DNA of 64,000 nucleotides from Berberis thunbergii. Taxonomy: Eukaryota; Streptophyta; Magnoliopsida; Ranunculales; Berberidaceae. The notes under the pieces were generated by a model, which was given only the letters and a program-made list of their open reading frames with translations, did not search any database and was not told the origin of the DNA. The stretch spans positions 496,001 through 560,000 of the forward strand of contig QNQO01000196.1 of NCBI GenBank assembly GCA_003290165.1, given 5' to 3'. The translations under genes and the position numbers were made by a program. Shown one piece after another: positions 1-11,904 of this stretch. How positions within the stretch are numbered: the stretch's first letter is position 1; the number at the start of each line of letters is the position of its first letter.

Positions 1-1577
1 ACATGCTAAGTTCCTCACGCTTTAACTTTAGTGTCTATTACTGATACTCCCACCTTGTACTCTCAATTGGGTTTCATCATTGAAAGTCTTGTTAGTGTTG
101 TACCAAACAACATCCACAACGTCAATAACTCCTCGACTTTGTAGCTGTGTACATCTCAATGACAAGTTATATTATACATTGTTGCAGTCGTCCTAGCTTT
201 GCTCACGCTTCCTACGCATGAAAAGGATAGCGGAACCTACGTGATTAGGTACGAATTGTGGAGTTGACAAAACCCTGCCCTGCCCTGCCCCTCTTACTGC
301 TCACTGAGAGGCGGCGGATATGCCCTTATCTTTATGAAAATTTTTACTAAGTTATTCAATTGTTTTATATTGTTAGCCTTTTAAAAGTTTAAGTTGTCCA
401 TTTTGTATACAATCTTAATTTTAAAGTCCACTAAAAATTATATTATAAATTATTTTACAGTTTAGGTTTCCCATTTCTATACAAATCTCTGCTACCGATA
501 TGTTCACATTTCAGGGTTCGACATAATCAGCTGCTATGAAATTGAGCGAATTGGAAGTGAGATGAGCTGCGGAGTTGAGAAATTACAGAGTGAGAGAAGA
601 TTTGTGAGGAAGAGAAAATATAAGAGAAGAAGAATAATAAGAGGAGAGAGTGAGATGGTTGGTGAGGATGGGTTTGTTGGGAGTTAAAAAAGAAAAAAAA
701 ATTTGTTTGGTTTGTAAAACCACGTTCAGGGGTAAATTCGTATTTTCAAACTTTTTTTTGCCCCTTTTGGCAGCAATCCTGGCTCTGCCCAAGAGCATCC
801 ACAATAGGTTTCTTGAGATTCATTTGTTCAACAGATAGTAAGCTACACACCACTCTTTTATGTTTTTTTTGATAAAATATACGAATCAGATCAACATGTT
901 TTTCGTGAAATATATTTCACGATTACGATTTAGGAGAGGACGTGGAGTCATGCACCATTTTCCTTCTTCCCTACTCTACCATCTCTTCCTATCTGCTCCC
1001 CTTTCATTTCCTTTCCATGCTAGGGAATTGGATTTTAGGTAAACAACATATACCCCTTGGTAAACTCCACAAGAGTCAAATCTCGTTGGGATGGCATTTC
1101 TCAAGGGAAACTTCCTTCTTGGTGGATTGTCATGGATGTATGTATGAAGCTTCCTAGATGGTTCATGATTATTGGCTCCTTTCAGTTTACAACTGTTTAA
1201 GCAAATCTGGACAAAAACCATTAGTTCTCTGTAACTGATCATGTATTGTAATCTTTTTGCAAGTTTTATGTTGGCATTAATTAGTGATTCCTTTCCTATT
1301 TGAAGAAACACTCCCATCTCTCAATCAAACCTCTATATCTATACATGCATGATGTACAATGTGATTCAAATGTGAATGCGCACAGACTATTACATTTCAC
1401 ATTTGATGACAGAGTGACTGAGAGTTGGTGAAACTTCGTTGCCATTAAAGCGTTGGTGGTTGGGCTTGGGATTGATATTAAAGCCCCGAGTGAATGAGAG
1501 TTGGTAAAACTTCTGTTGCCATTAAAGCGTTGGTTGTTGGGCACAAACCTCAAGCTATAATCTAGTGTATTGTAGAC
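1..1577. other. Non-genic flank
   Basis: I see no supported gene here. The reading frames are short, overlap on both strands and lack family motifs. The DNA is AT-rich with purine-rich runs near 590-720. A local direct repeat at the right end is listed separately. Confidence 0.6.
1412..1542 (+). repeat. Local direct repeat, two ~54-bp copies
   Basis: Copy one is 1412-1465 and copy two 1488-1542. Both run from gagtga..gagagttggt to gcgttggt.gttgggc and differ at a handful of positions, including a one-base indel. The 22-bp spacer is unrelated. It looks like a small segmental duplication; no function is suggested. Confidence 0.75.
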
Positions 1578-1582
1578 CATTT

Positions 1583-2179
1583 TGTTGGGAAAAATAAAAC
1601 AAACAACTACTAAGAAATTCTACCAATAGAAGAATCAAGTAATATCGCAAAAACAAATATTCAATGCAAACAAATAATCAATGCAAAATAAAGGACACTA
1701 AGATATACGTGAAAAACCCTTCAAGGTGAAGGGTAAAAAAACTACGAGGCAAATCCAATCAATTCACTAATCAATAAAAGAAGTACAATGTTCTTCTCAA
1801 GCACTTTACCCAAGGCTTGAGGAATACAAGGAGCAATACAAGGGTTACCTCACAATAACTTCAAACAACTCCTAATCAAAGAAAGAATACACCAAAACAA
1901 ACGTCACTAAAATTCGACAAGAAACGGATCCAAAACACACTTGTTAGTCTTCAATCAAATCCCCACAATCTGCTCCTCATTCCCTTCTTTCTTCTCTCAC
2001 AATAAAGACACCGACATGCAACCGTCACGTCGCTGCCGTCACATTGCAGCTGCCGCACAAAACAAAAACGCAGCCTGTTCTTTTCTTTTTCTGTTTTTTA
2101 TAAAACATCAAACAACCCTAATTTAATTAATTTCTCTTCAGGGTCTGGTCCACCCTAATGGGCTGGACCCAACCCAACA
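1583..2179 (-). repeat. 3' LTR of the copia element
   Basis: This 597-bp LTR is the 3' LTR in element orientation. It ends ..ggacccaacccaaca and is followed inward by a C-rich stretch, the complement of the polypurine tract. Confidence 0.93.
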
Positions 2180-2192
2180 AATCTCCCCCTTC
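2180..2192 (-). other. Polypurine tract
   Basis: The plus strand reads aatctccccctt directly inside the left LTR; the minus strand is therefore a purine run abutting the 3' LTR. This is the usual plus-strand primer of LTR retrotransposons and it fixes the orientation. Confidence 0.8.
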
Positions 2193-2225
2193 AGACCATA
2201 AGGGGGGAATCATAGCCTAAGTACA

Positions 2226-2744
2226 TTAGGCCATTCCAATGAACTCTCTACATAACTCATGTTTCTCTTTCAAAACCACTTTTGTCATCATGTCAGAAGG
2301 ATTTTTGCTAGTGTGAATCTTCTCAAGTTGGAAACAATTCTTCTCAAGCACATCACGTATCCAGTGATAACGAGTATCAATATGCTTGGTACGCCCATGA
2401 CATGTGGCATTCTTGCTCAGCTTTATGTCACTCTGACTGTCACAATGCACAACATATTTATTTTGATTCGCACCTAATTCCTTGAGTAATATTTTCAACC
2501 ATAATATTTCCTTCCCTGCTTCAGTAATGGCAATGTATTCGGCTTCATTCGTTGACAAGGCAACACACTTTTGCAATCTAGGCTGCCAAGATACAGCTTC
2601 CCCTACAAAAGTGAAAAGATAACCTGAAGCATACCTCTTCCTGTCAAGATCACCAGCCATATCTGTATCTGTGAACCCTTCCAATACGACTCCTGAATTA
2701 CCAAAGCAAAAACAAAGCTTTGAAGTACCCTTCAAGTACCTCAA
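2226..2744 (-). pseudogene. copia RNase H domain
   Basis: This 172-codon open segment is the C-terminal end of the copia polyprotein. Recognisable copia RNase H motifs are GFTDTDMAGD (usually a D-A-D form), LSTNEAEYIA with the acidic residues of the active site, VHCDSQSDIKLSKN and KHIDTRYHWIRD. It stays open to its natural stop at 2226, but upstream it is separated from the RT by stops and shifts, so no functional polyprotein can be made. Confidence 0.93.
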
Positions 2745-3062
2745 AATCCATTTAATTGCATCCCAATGTTATTTTCCTGGATTATCAAGATACCGACTCA
2801 CAACACCAACTGCTTGAGCAATATATGGTATTGCAGATACCATTGCATACATCAAACACCCTACAACAGAGGAGTATGGAATACCTGTCAATTCACCTTT
2901 TTTTCTCAGTCTTAGGAGACAACTTGGCACTTAACTGGAAGTGATTAGCAAGTGGAGTGCTCACGGGCTTAGCATCATTCATGTTCAACCTTTCAAGCAC
3001 CCATTCAACATATTTTTCTTGTGACAACCACAACTTATCAGTTTTTCTGTCACGTTCAATCT

Positions 3063-3797
3063 TCATTCCCAAAATGTGTTGAGCTGGCCCAAGTCTTCCA
3101 TATCAAAAGACATAAACAAATCTTTCTTCAACCTGCCAATCATATCAACATCTTTTTCAACAATTAACATATTATCAACATAAATCAAGAAAATAATGAA
3201 GCTATTGGGCAAAAAATATCTGACATAAACACAATGATCTAGAAGTGTTCTCTTGTACCCATGACCTACCATAAATGAGTCAAACTTCTTATACCACTGT
3301 TTTGGAGCTTGTTTCAACCCATAAAGACTTTTTTTTTTCAATTTGCAGACCATATGTTCTTTCCCTTTCACTTTAAAAACCCTCTGGTTGTGCCATGTAA
3401 ATTTCTTCATGCAACTCTGAATGAAGAAACACAGTTATAACATCTAACTGCTCAATCTCAAGACTAGGCTAGCTGCAAGACTCAATACTAGTCTAATAGA
3501 GGTCATCTTCACAACTGGTGAGAATATCTCATCAAAGTCTATCCCCTTCTTTTGCGCAAAGCCTTTAACCACTAACCGAGCTTTGTGCTTCACATTTTTT
3601 TCATCACCATCCTTTTTCAGCTTGTACACCCATTTGTTATTCAAAGGTTTTCTACCTTTTGGAATCTCAACTAACTCATAAGTACCATTATTATGTAAGG
3701 AACTCATTTCATTTTGCATAACTTTCATCCAACTATTTTTATCTTTATGAGTTAGTACTTTTTGCAAATCTTTTGACTCACTTTCTTCTGTGAGCAA
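3063..3797 (-). pseudogene. copia reverse transcriptase, active site mutated
   Basis: Two reading-frame pieces (3797-3444 and 3410-3063) cover the RT. The first contains [12 protein letters not shown] and [17 protein letters not shown]; the second contains SLYGLKQAPKQWYKKFDSFM. The catalytic box reads YVDNM where copia elements have YVDDM: the second Asp codon is AAT, one G-to-A step from GAT. A stop and frameshift separate the two pieces near 3411-3460. Both the frame breaks and the active-site loss make this RT non-functional. Confidence 0.95.
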
Positions 3798-4264
3798 AAC
3801 ATACTCAAAATCGGGGCACTTCTTTGATGGTTGACGCTCTCTAGTAGACCTTCATACCTGAGGCTCTACTACTTCTTGCTGAAGGGGTCACTCTTTTTGC
3901 TCAGTTTCATTTGTTTGTACATGATCACCAACAACTTCATTTTCAGGCATATGGTCACCTACTATATCATCTGGCATCTCCCCCCCCCATTTTCAACATG
4001 CAAAGGAGGAGGAAGTGGGGTAAGATTTGGTACCTCACCCTCTGTCTTCTTGGGCTTCTCAACTTTCTCAAAAATTTGCAATGGTATGATAATCATAAAA
4101 TACCACATCTCTGCTTTTAACAATCTTCTTATTCTCAAGGTCCCACAATCTGTATCCAAATTGTGCATCTCCATAACCAATGAAAATACATGGAAATGTC
4201 TTCTCATCAAGCTTTGATCTTTGTTCCTTGGGTACATGAACAAACGCTTTACACCCAAACACCT

Positions 4265-5431
4265 TCAGATGAGAGTATGAAATATCTTTACCTCTCCACA
4301 CTCTTTCTGGAATATCACCATCCAAAGGGGCTGAAGGAGACCTGTTGATAAGATAGCAAGCAGTACGAGCAGTTTCAACCCAAAATACCTTAGGCAGTGA
4401 AGCATACATCGGATCCTTTCAACAATAGTTCGATTCATTCTCTTTGCCACTCCATTATGTTGTGGAGTGCGAAGAACTGTCATCTAATGTTGTATACCAT
4501 GTTCATCACAATAAACTTTAAATTCTCTTGATGTATACTCCCCCCATTATCACTACGGATACACTTCAAAAGTCTACCTGTTTCTCTTTCAACCTTGGCA
4601 TGAAACTGCTGAAAGCACTGAAAAACCTGGTATTTAGATCTTATGAAATAAATCCACACATTTCTTGATGCATCATCAATAAATGTCAAGAAATATCTAC
4701 TACCACCAAGAGAATCTACTTCAATGGGACCACACACATTAGTGTAAACCAAATCTAACAAACCCATTTTTCCTTTTGATGATCTATAAAATGAAACTCT
4801 ATGATGCTTACCAAATAAACAATGATCACAGGGGTTAGGAGGGGTACCTTTCAAGGAGGGAATCAATTTTTTCTTTGCTAAGAGCTGCATACCTTTCTCA
4901 CTCATGTGTGCAAGCCGCCTGTGCACAAGTTCAGAGAAGTATCACTTTCAGTTGCATACAAACAACCCTTATACAGCTTCACCTGAGTCTTGTATAAGGT
5001 GCAATATGTCTTGCCTTTTGCCACAACAAGTGAACCTTTGGTAAGCTTCCAAGTACCATTACCAAAGTAATTCATATATCCTTGTTTATCCAAAGCAAGT
5101 CCTGAAATCAGATTTAGGCGAATATCAGGAAGATGGCGTACATCTTTCAAAGTCAAAGTGCATCCCATATTAGTTTTGATACATACATCACCCATTCCCA
5201 CAATCTTGGAGAAACTAGTATTACCCATTTTCACACTGTCAAAGTCTCCTGCTCTGTAAGTAGTGAAGTAGTCTTTCCTTGGAGTAGCGTGAAAAGATGA
5301 ACCAGTGTCAACAATCCATTTGCTCCCTTCGGTTGCAATATGCAAACATTCACTTTCATCACACAAAAGAACCACGGGTTCATCTGAAACAGCAGCTGTA
5401 GCATCTGTACTATCACTTTTCCCTCTTTCAA
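4265..5431 (-). pseudogene. copia protease and integrase, active site mutated
   Basis: The protease has WIVDTGSSFHATPRKDYF with the aspartic-protease D-T-G triad (about 5320-5270). The GAG-pre-integrase zinc region has HRRLAHMSEKGM and CDHCLFGKHHRVSF. The integrase core follows: the first acidic position reads YTNVCGP instead of T-D-V-C-G-P, the second (IRSDNGG) is intact, and the third reads NGVAKRMNRT instead of the usual V-A-E-R. Two of the three D,D-35-E residues are therefore lost, both by G-to-A changes in the coding strand. Frames overlap and shift at 4480 and 4910. Confidence 0.94.
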
Positions 5432-5449
5432 ATCATTTATGTAACGAAA

Positions 5450-6169
5450 TCAGTATCTTCTCTTAGGAACTAGTTTACCACAATAATGACACTTAAACCT
5501 TTTATCATCTGACTTTGATCCCCTTCTTGACTTATCACGATTTTTATCATAACCATGATATATCCTATTTTTATCTTTCTTCCTGTTTTCAGTTACAAGT
5601 GCTTGGGATTGATTAGTACCTGTAGACTTCCTTCTAGTCTCTTCATTGAGTAAGCTACTTGTAACCAACTCCATGGTAAGCTGTCCATTCGGTGCCGAAT
5701 TACTAATAGACACCACTAATGTTTCCTAACTATTTGGCAACGAGCTGAGAAGTAACAATGCTTGCATTTCATCATCTAACACTATCTTCATGTTTGACAA
5801 CGTACTCACTATACTTTGCACCTCATTCAAGTGCTCAGCAATAGAATTACCTTCCTTGAATTTCAGCTTCACCAGCTTTCTAATCAAGAAGGCCTTATTC
5901 ACAGTGGTTTGTCTTTCATACAAATTTTGGAGTTTAGTCCAAAGAGAATGGGTAGACGTCTTAGCGGACACATGGTGAAATACCGTATCATCTAGCCATT
6001 GCCTAATATAGCCAATGACCTTTCTATTTAATTTCTTCCACTCATCTTCAAACATATCCTTTGGTTTGACATTACGCCCTTCAATTGGGGCATATAAATC
6101 CTTGCAATCTAAAATATCTTCCATCTTTGCTTTCCATATCAAATGATAAGAGCCATTAAGGCTAATCAT
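5450..6169 (-). pseudogene. copia Gag
   Basis: Gag spans two reading frames, 6169-5726 and 5716-5450. The first holds the UBN2-type copia Gag core, with WKAKMEDILDCKDLY near the start and LWTKLQNLYERQTTVNKAFL and IAEHLNEVQSIVSTL further on. The second ends in a zinc-knuckle start, FKCHYCGK, after a basic Lys/Arg-rich linker. A stop near 5720 separates them. I chose the ATG at 6169 because the Gag homology begins right after it. Confidence 0.88.
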
Positions 6170-6221
6170 CCTTGTGTTGTTATTTTCATGTCAATTTCAA
6201 ACTTTAACAATCTCCCAACCT

Positions 6222-6234
6222 GGCTCTGATACCA
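6222..6234 (-). other. tRNA primer-binding site (initiator Met type)
   Basis: The minus strand reads tggtatcagagcc, three bases inside the right LTR. This is the canonical plant copia site complementary to the 3' end of initiator tRNA-Met. Confidence 0.92.
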
Positions 6235-6237
6235 CTT

Positions 6238-6824
6238 TGTTGCGGAAAACAAAACAAACAACTACAAAAAAATTCTACCAATGGAAAAACCAAGTAATAT
6301 CGCAAAACAAATATTCAATGCAAGCAAATAATCAATGGAAAATAAAGGACACCAAGATATATGTGGAAAACCCTTCAAGGTGAAGGGTAAAAAACCACGA
6401 GGCAAATCCAATCAATCCACTACTCAATAAAAGAAGTACAATGTTCTTCTCAACCGTTTTGTCCAAGGCTTGATGAATATAAGGAGCAATACAAGGGTTA
6501 CCTCACAAGAGCTTCAAACAACTCCCAATCAAAGGAAGAATACGAACATTGAAACAAACGACACCAAAATCCGACAAGAAACAAATCCAAAACACACTTG
6601 TGAGTTTTCAATCAAACCCCAACAATCTGCTCATCATTCCCTTCTTTCTTTCTCTCACAATGGAGACACGCGCACACAACCGTCACATCGCAGCCGTCGC
6701 ACTAAACAAAAATGCAGCCTGTTATTTTCTTTCCTTGTTTTTTTATAAAATATCAAACAACCCTAATTTAATTAATTTCTCTTCAGAGCCTGGTCCACCT
6801 TAATGGACTGGACCCAACCCAACA
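6238..6824 (-). repeat. 5' LTR of the copia element
   Basis: This 587-bp LTR starts TGTTGCGG and ends CCCAACA. It is the 5' LTR in element orientation and should carry the element promoter. It differs from its partner by many substitutions and about 10 bp net of indels. Confidence 0.93.
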
Positions 6825-6940
6825 CATTTCTCATGTTAATCAAGTCGTACACAGAACCCATCCAAATAAGTTATGGTCCAATGTCACATGTCCATAAGTT
6901 TTCGAAGCCCAATTTATCAGGGCAAGCCTCAGACTAATCA

Positions 6941-7371
6941 TGTTGGTGCTAGGGCGTCGTGCACCCCTTGGTCGTTTGTGGATATTGTCCCAAACTTAAA
7001 CACCTTTACATTTGGCTTCCCACCTCAGGGCTTGGTGGTGTAGGGTTTTCTCCAAAAGGGATCGTTGCTATTAGGGAGTGGATCATTCCCTACAAACCTT
7101 CCTGACAAATCCTTCTTACTTGATGTGAGACTATTCAAGCCAACACCATTCTAAAAATCTCCACCTTTGGCGCGAATTGTCCATCATCAAGTAAGAAAGA
7201 TTTGTCACAAAGGGTTATAAGGAATGATCCACTCCCTAATAGCATCGAGACCTTTTGGAGAAAATCTCACACCACCAAGGTCCAGGATGGGGGCCCAATA
7301 TGGAGGTGTCTAATTTGAGGACAATATCATTGCTATGAAGAGTGGATCAAGGGGTGCGCGATGCCTTAACA
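6941..7371. repeat. Inverted-repeat, LTR-like remnant
   Basis: The 431-bp sequence begins TGTTGGTGCT and ends CTTAACA. Its two halves are imperfect inverted copies of each other about a centre near 7150-7170: gctattagggagtggatcat on the left and its complement near 7224-7247. It is followed at once by agtggtatcaaaacc, close to the copia primer-binding site tggtatcagagcc. It could be a fold-back element or two LTR 3' ends joined head to head. No matching target duplication is visible. Confidence 0.5.
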
Positions 7372-7747
7372 AGTGGTATCAAAACCGAAGGTTCTGTAGG
7401 CACTTGGCGAGGTGGAGGTGCAGGTGACACATCGATTATGGAGGGTAGGCGCAGGGCAGCAAACCAGGTACAGGTATAGCACATGTCTTCTAGAGTGAAC
7501 GATCCATTGTGAAGCTCCATATCCATGCCAAGATGGAGTGTTCTACAAGTTCAGACGAGGTGGAGTTAGTGCGGTGGTTGAGACTAGGTGGATCAAATAA
7601 CGTCTGCAATAGTAAAACCCGTACACCAAGTACTACTCTAACGATCGTGGTTGCACAAGACATTCTAGGAGGAAGTGTACTTCAAGATGTTGCAGACCGA
7701 GCGGATGAATTGTAGAATGTGTGACGATTCCCGCCAAAGGTGAAAAT

Positions 7748-8203
7748 TGTTGGGATAGTGGAGATTGTTGATACCAGTTGTTACAGATTAGTTACTACTA
7801 ATTCCAGGATCTTGGGATTCAATGCAACAAATAACAAACCAAACAATCTAGACGACGAAGGCAAACAATCAAACCAATGCAATAAAGAAAAGAAACATAA
7901 AACAAAGAACACACGAATTTAGCGTCGTTCGGCCAAACCTGCCTACATCCTTATAGCGAACCACAACCAACTATGAATTTGAGAATCAAGGTTTACAATT
8001 ACCAATGAAGCCTCAATTAATCTCCAAGTTTACTAAAACCTTCCACATTAAACCCTATACATAAATTAATATAAAGAAACCATATGCTTTCATACAAGGA
8101 AATTTTCTATTGTCTCTTACAATGAAACTTCATAGTTTCTCAAAACTTTCTATTATCTCGTACAAGGAAACTAAAATATATTCAGGCTCCACAAATCTCA
8201 ACA
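7748..8203. repeat. Possible solo LTR remnant
   Basis: The sequence runs from TGTTGGGATAG to ATCTCAACA (TG..CA ends). It is preceded by a purine-rich ccaaaggtgaaaat that could be a polypurine tract, and it contains cacgaatttagcgtcgttcg, a phrase I associate with plant copia LTRs. No partner LTR is present. The 7372-7747 interval between this and the preceding remnant has one 68-codon frame (7509-7715) without recognisable domains. Confidence 0.35.
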
Positions 8204-8640
8204 GGTGGGCATGTTGTTTTCTGAATTAGTTATTTCATGCAATTAATATTAAGTTTGGCTTAATCATATAAAATTTGTTTCCAATCATACTGGAAGTTAA
8301 CAAGGCAATTTCGTACTATGTTCCCTATAAGTCATTTTTGACACTTTAGGAAATTCACAACTCGTTCATATTTAAGGAAGTTTATATTGGTATGCTCATG
8401 AAGATTATCTTCATTAGTTGGAAGAGTGACAAGTCACTCAATTCCCTGGCAACTTAAAATAACATATTTGATGGGGCTAAATTTTCTGAAGCGGATGATA
8501 TTTTGGAGGAGTTGGTCAATGGGTTTCAAAGATTTTAGGGTGTGTTTAGTTGCATGGAATCTTATGCCATGGGAATCCATGACACATTTTAGGCTAAATT
8601 GATATATCACTCCCCATCCACCACTACACCAAAAACCCCC

Positions 8641-9440
8641 ATTAGCAACGATTTTATACCGTGGGCGTAAGACATTGCCACGGCTAAGAGCCGTGGACTA
8701 CAAGGGCGTCGCAAAATTTTTTGTCACGGCTAAAAACCGTTGCTAAACATTGTAGCAACGATTTTATGGTTGAATGGGGGGACGTTATTTGCAGAAATTA
8801 GCAACGGTTATAAACCGTTGCAATAAAATTAGCAACGGTTTTAAGTCGTGGCAACATTAGCAACGATTCTAAGCCGTTACAACGTGTAAATATTAGCAAC
8901 GGTTATAAACCGTGGCTAACAAGATAGCAACGGTTTATAGCCGTGGCTAACCATGGCAACGGTTTTGAACCGTGGCTAAGTGTATATATTTGCAACGGTT
9001 TTGAACCGTGTCTAAAAGTCGCAACGGTTTCTAGCCGTGGCTAACCATGGCAACGGTTTTGAACCGTGGCTAAGTACATGTATTTGCAACGGTTTTAAAC
9101 CGTGTCTAAAATAGCAACGGTTTTTAGCCGTGTCTAACTGTGGCAACGGTTATAAACCGTGGCTAAATAGTGTGAATTAAACCGTGGCAAAGGTGCGAGC
9201 AACGGTTTTTAGCCGTGCCTACCCATGGCCACGGTTTGAAGCCGTAGCAAATGGTAAATAATGCCCACGGTTTCTAGCCGTGGCAAGATGGAACAACGGT
9301 TTTAAACCGTTGGCAATTAAAACAAAATTCAAAAAAAAAAAGAAATATGTTTTGTTGCAACGGTTTAAAACCGTTGCAAGTTAATATAATCGAAAAAAAA
9401 ATTATATATTTTTTTTGCTGCTGCAGCAAAATCACAGCCG
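8641..9440 (+). repeat. CACTA 1 left subterminal repeat array
   Basis: About twenty degenerate copies of a ~20-30 bp motif such as gcaacggttttaaaccgtgg lie here. Each unit is close to a palindrome, with ACGGTT facing AACCGT. Such arrays bind the TNPA-type protein in En/Spm elements. The array ends in a tgctgctgcagcaaaatcac segment that recurs at the left end of CACTA 2 (near 47236-47256). Confidence 0.93.
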
Positions 9441-9759
9441 TGGCACCTGCAAAATCAGTCCTTACTATATTTTATGTCATGCCTCCGACACGAATAAGAA
9501 CCACCAAACTATATGCTAGATAAATACAAAATCAACCGTAAAAAGGAACTTGTCAAGTTTTGACGCCAAACAAAGACATGTAAACAAATAGCATTAATTA
9601 ATGTACAATAACAGGATTAACCTGAACAAATGGAACATAGCTTGTTATATCAGGTTTCGCTCGCATCTAAAACAAAAGAATTTCTCTATGTTTTTTCCAA
9701 CAATACAAATCGCCCTAGTTATAATGTAACAAAATACATTGATGCCCTTAGGAACAGGC

Positions 9760-9958
9760 CCCATTTCTTTCAGTAGTTGCTTGTTCAATATACTGAAAAT
9801 GATGAGAATGCAGCACCTGATAGTTGCTTGTATATGGCACTGGTGATGGTTGATACAACGACACACTTTGCACCCCAGAAACAAGCAATGTATGCGCATT
9901 CTCCTGTCCAACATGCTGCTGCCCGTATTGGCTCAGACCTTCAGAGCCCTGCAGTATA
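9760..9958 (-). pseudogene. Exon-like captured segment, unrecognised
   Basis: On the minus strand a good acceptor (tatactgcag) precedes an open segment of about 65 codons that ends in a stop codon near 9749. It is rich in Gln, Ser and Tyr, for example GLSQYGQQHVGQENAHTLL and SVSLYQPSPVPYTSNYQ. The composition and splice signal suggest the last exon of a host gene taken up by CACTA 1. I do not recognise the family. Confidence 0.4.
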
Positions 9959-10337
9959 AAAATTAGTCAGTACTTAATGACAGACAAACATGACCTATAA
10001 AGATTGCTAATAAACCAATGACAGACAAACATGACCTATAATTGCACAGTTATTGAAACAAGACAACATAGATACTCTTTAAGTACTTTATTGCATATGA
10101 TCTGGACCTGGGTGTAACAATAAGTTGTAGCAAAAGCACAAGTAGAAGTATCATCATCAACAACATATAGGTTTCATGCTGAAAAAAAAATTCTACTAGA
10201 CCAAATTATATGCTCCTAAAAAAAAATTCTACTCCACGGAACTCCTAAAAAACATTGCCATATATCCATTACATCCATCACAGTATATATCATCAATTAC
10301 ATATGCTAAAACTTGATCATGTGACATCATAACATAC

Positions 10338-10388
10338 CATGTCGTCCGATGTAAGAGTCCCAGACTTATCAAAACAACATATGTCCAC
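10338..10388 (-). pseudogene. Captured P5A-type ATPase exon (phosphorylation site)
   Basis: A 17-codon minus-strand exon flanked by cttcag and gtatgt encodes VDICCFDKSGTLTSDDM. This is the phosphorylation motif region of P5A ATPases (plant MIA/PDR2, an endoplasmic-reticulum P-type ATPase), whose context is CCFDKTGTLTSDDMEF. The invariant Thr after Lys is Ser here. One exon with its splice sites but no neighbouring ATPase exons in order points to genomic fragment capture by CACTA 1. Confidence 0.8.
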
Positions 10389-11904
10389 CTGAAGGGAAAA
10401 AAATGTTAACATGAGCTAAAACAACTTCTCGCTAGACTTTCTCGATCACAAAGGCTTTTTTTCTTCCATCAATTCAAAGCAAATTAACCATTGATACACA
10501 AAAGAACTAAAGGAACTTGTAAGAGTACATGTAATAATTAAACACCAATATAACAATGACAAGGGAATGAATATTGTATCCGACACAGGTGTGAGGTGCC
10601 AGATACGTCAACCCACAAATCCACCAATACAGGCACCATTACTACATTAGATAAGACTTTTTATCCTATTTGCTTGAAATCACAAACGAAAGAGTCATTT
10701 ATGCTTAAATGTCGAGGAAGTGAAGTTATCACTTCAATTTTTTCATCATATTGATTCCGGTTATAAGTTTACTAGCTTGCTAAACTGAATCAGAAATTCT
10801 AAATGTCGAGGAAGTGGGCGAGGAAATAAGCGAGGGGAGGGAGGTGGCGGGATGGGAAAATCAATCAATTTAAGAACATAAAAAAGGAAAATCAGAATGG
10901 CATTGAAAACCACCATGAGTTTACAAATCACATTTCCATTTTTATAGAAACTTTGCAATTACAAGATATACATGAATTACGCGTGTTTATCTTTCCTACC
11001 AACACACTATAATCTAAATATAGATTCACTTTAATTCCTAACTAGATTTTTCAAGATTTACTTCTTGTCAGATTTTTTTTTTTTAAGGTTTTACTTTTAT
11101 GACAAGAGATTATGAAAGATTTGGATTAAAAAAAAACTTTTATAGATTTCTACAGATTTTTGGATAAAAATATTTTATGACAAATGGCAGACTACTAAAA
11201 AATCTACTGATTTAATTGGAAAAGCCATCAAGTCCTCCTTATCTTTTTACAATTAGTACAAAAATTCATTAATTAAATACCTAAAACTTTTGTAAAAAAT
11301 TGAAGAGAAGAAGAGTGGTTAAGCTGGGATGTGAGGAAGGCCAATGATGATGATCAGGGTTGACAGCTATGGAGAACCCTCCAAAAATGGGCATCTGATA
11401 AAGACCACCTTCCTTCTCTCTTCCTCTCAAGTCTTAATCATGTTTTATTTTAGTTAATAACAGTGTGTTCATACAGTTTCTTGAATAATTAATTAATTAA
11501 TATAAAATTATTACATTTAAAAAAAAAGAAGACATTTTGAACAGGTGACAGGTGCAAAAAGGAGGGATGCCTGGCCTATTTAAACCCCCTCACCACCCCA
11601 CTCATTCTTCCCCCCTCTCCCTTGCATTTCTTCTCTTCCTCTATAGTGAAGAGATTCTCCATCTCAATCTCTCCATTTCTTTGCCATTTCTCTATTTTCC
11701 ATTTGGTAGGCTCTCTTTCCTCCAATATACTTCTGCATTTTCTCTTCTTCTTTTATCTTCCTTTCTTGTGGTATTGCATGCAAATGCAAGTAGTGATCTA
11801 TTGTTATGGTTTTGATGGCCTTTTTCAGTCTATGGGTTGATTGAAAGGCTGCTTGAAATGATATAATTGTTGTCTAAATTCAAATAAATACTGTGGACAC
11901 TAAC

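Larger units (their letters stand above)
1583..6824 (-). mobile_element. Ty1/copia LTR retrotransposon, decayed
   Basis: A complete but dead element of 5242 bp. The LTRs begin TGTTG and end CAACA, and a perfect 5-bp target duplication cattt flanks it at 1578-1582 and 6825-6829. The primer-binding site next to the right LTR and the polypurine tract next to the left LTR show that it reads on the minus strand. Domain order from the right is Gag, protease, integrase, RT, RNase H, which is the copia order. The first ~135 bp of the two LTRs differ at roughly one base in ten, so the insertion is old. The reading frame is broken into many pieces and key catalytic residues are lost. Confidence 0.97.

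Noticed and set aside
8641..9440. Regularly spaced short repeats resembling a CRISPR array
   Set aside because: Units are degenerate, near-palindromic and unevenly spaced, and they sit at a CACTA terminus with perfect TSD. This is a plant subterminal array, not a CRISPR.
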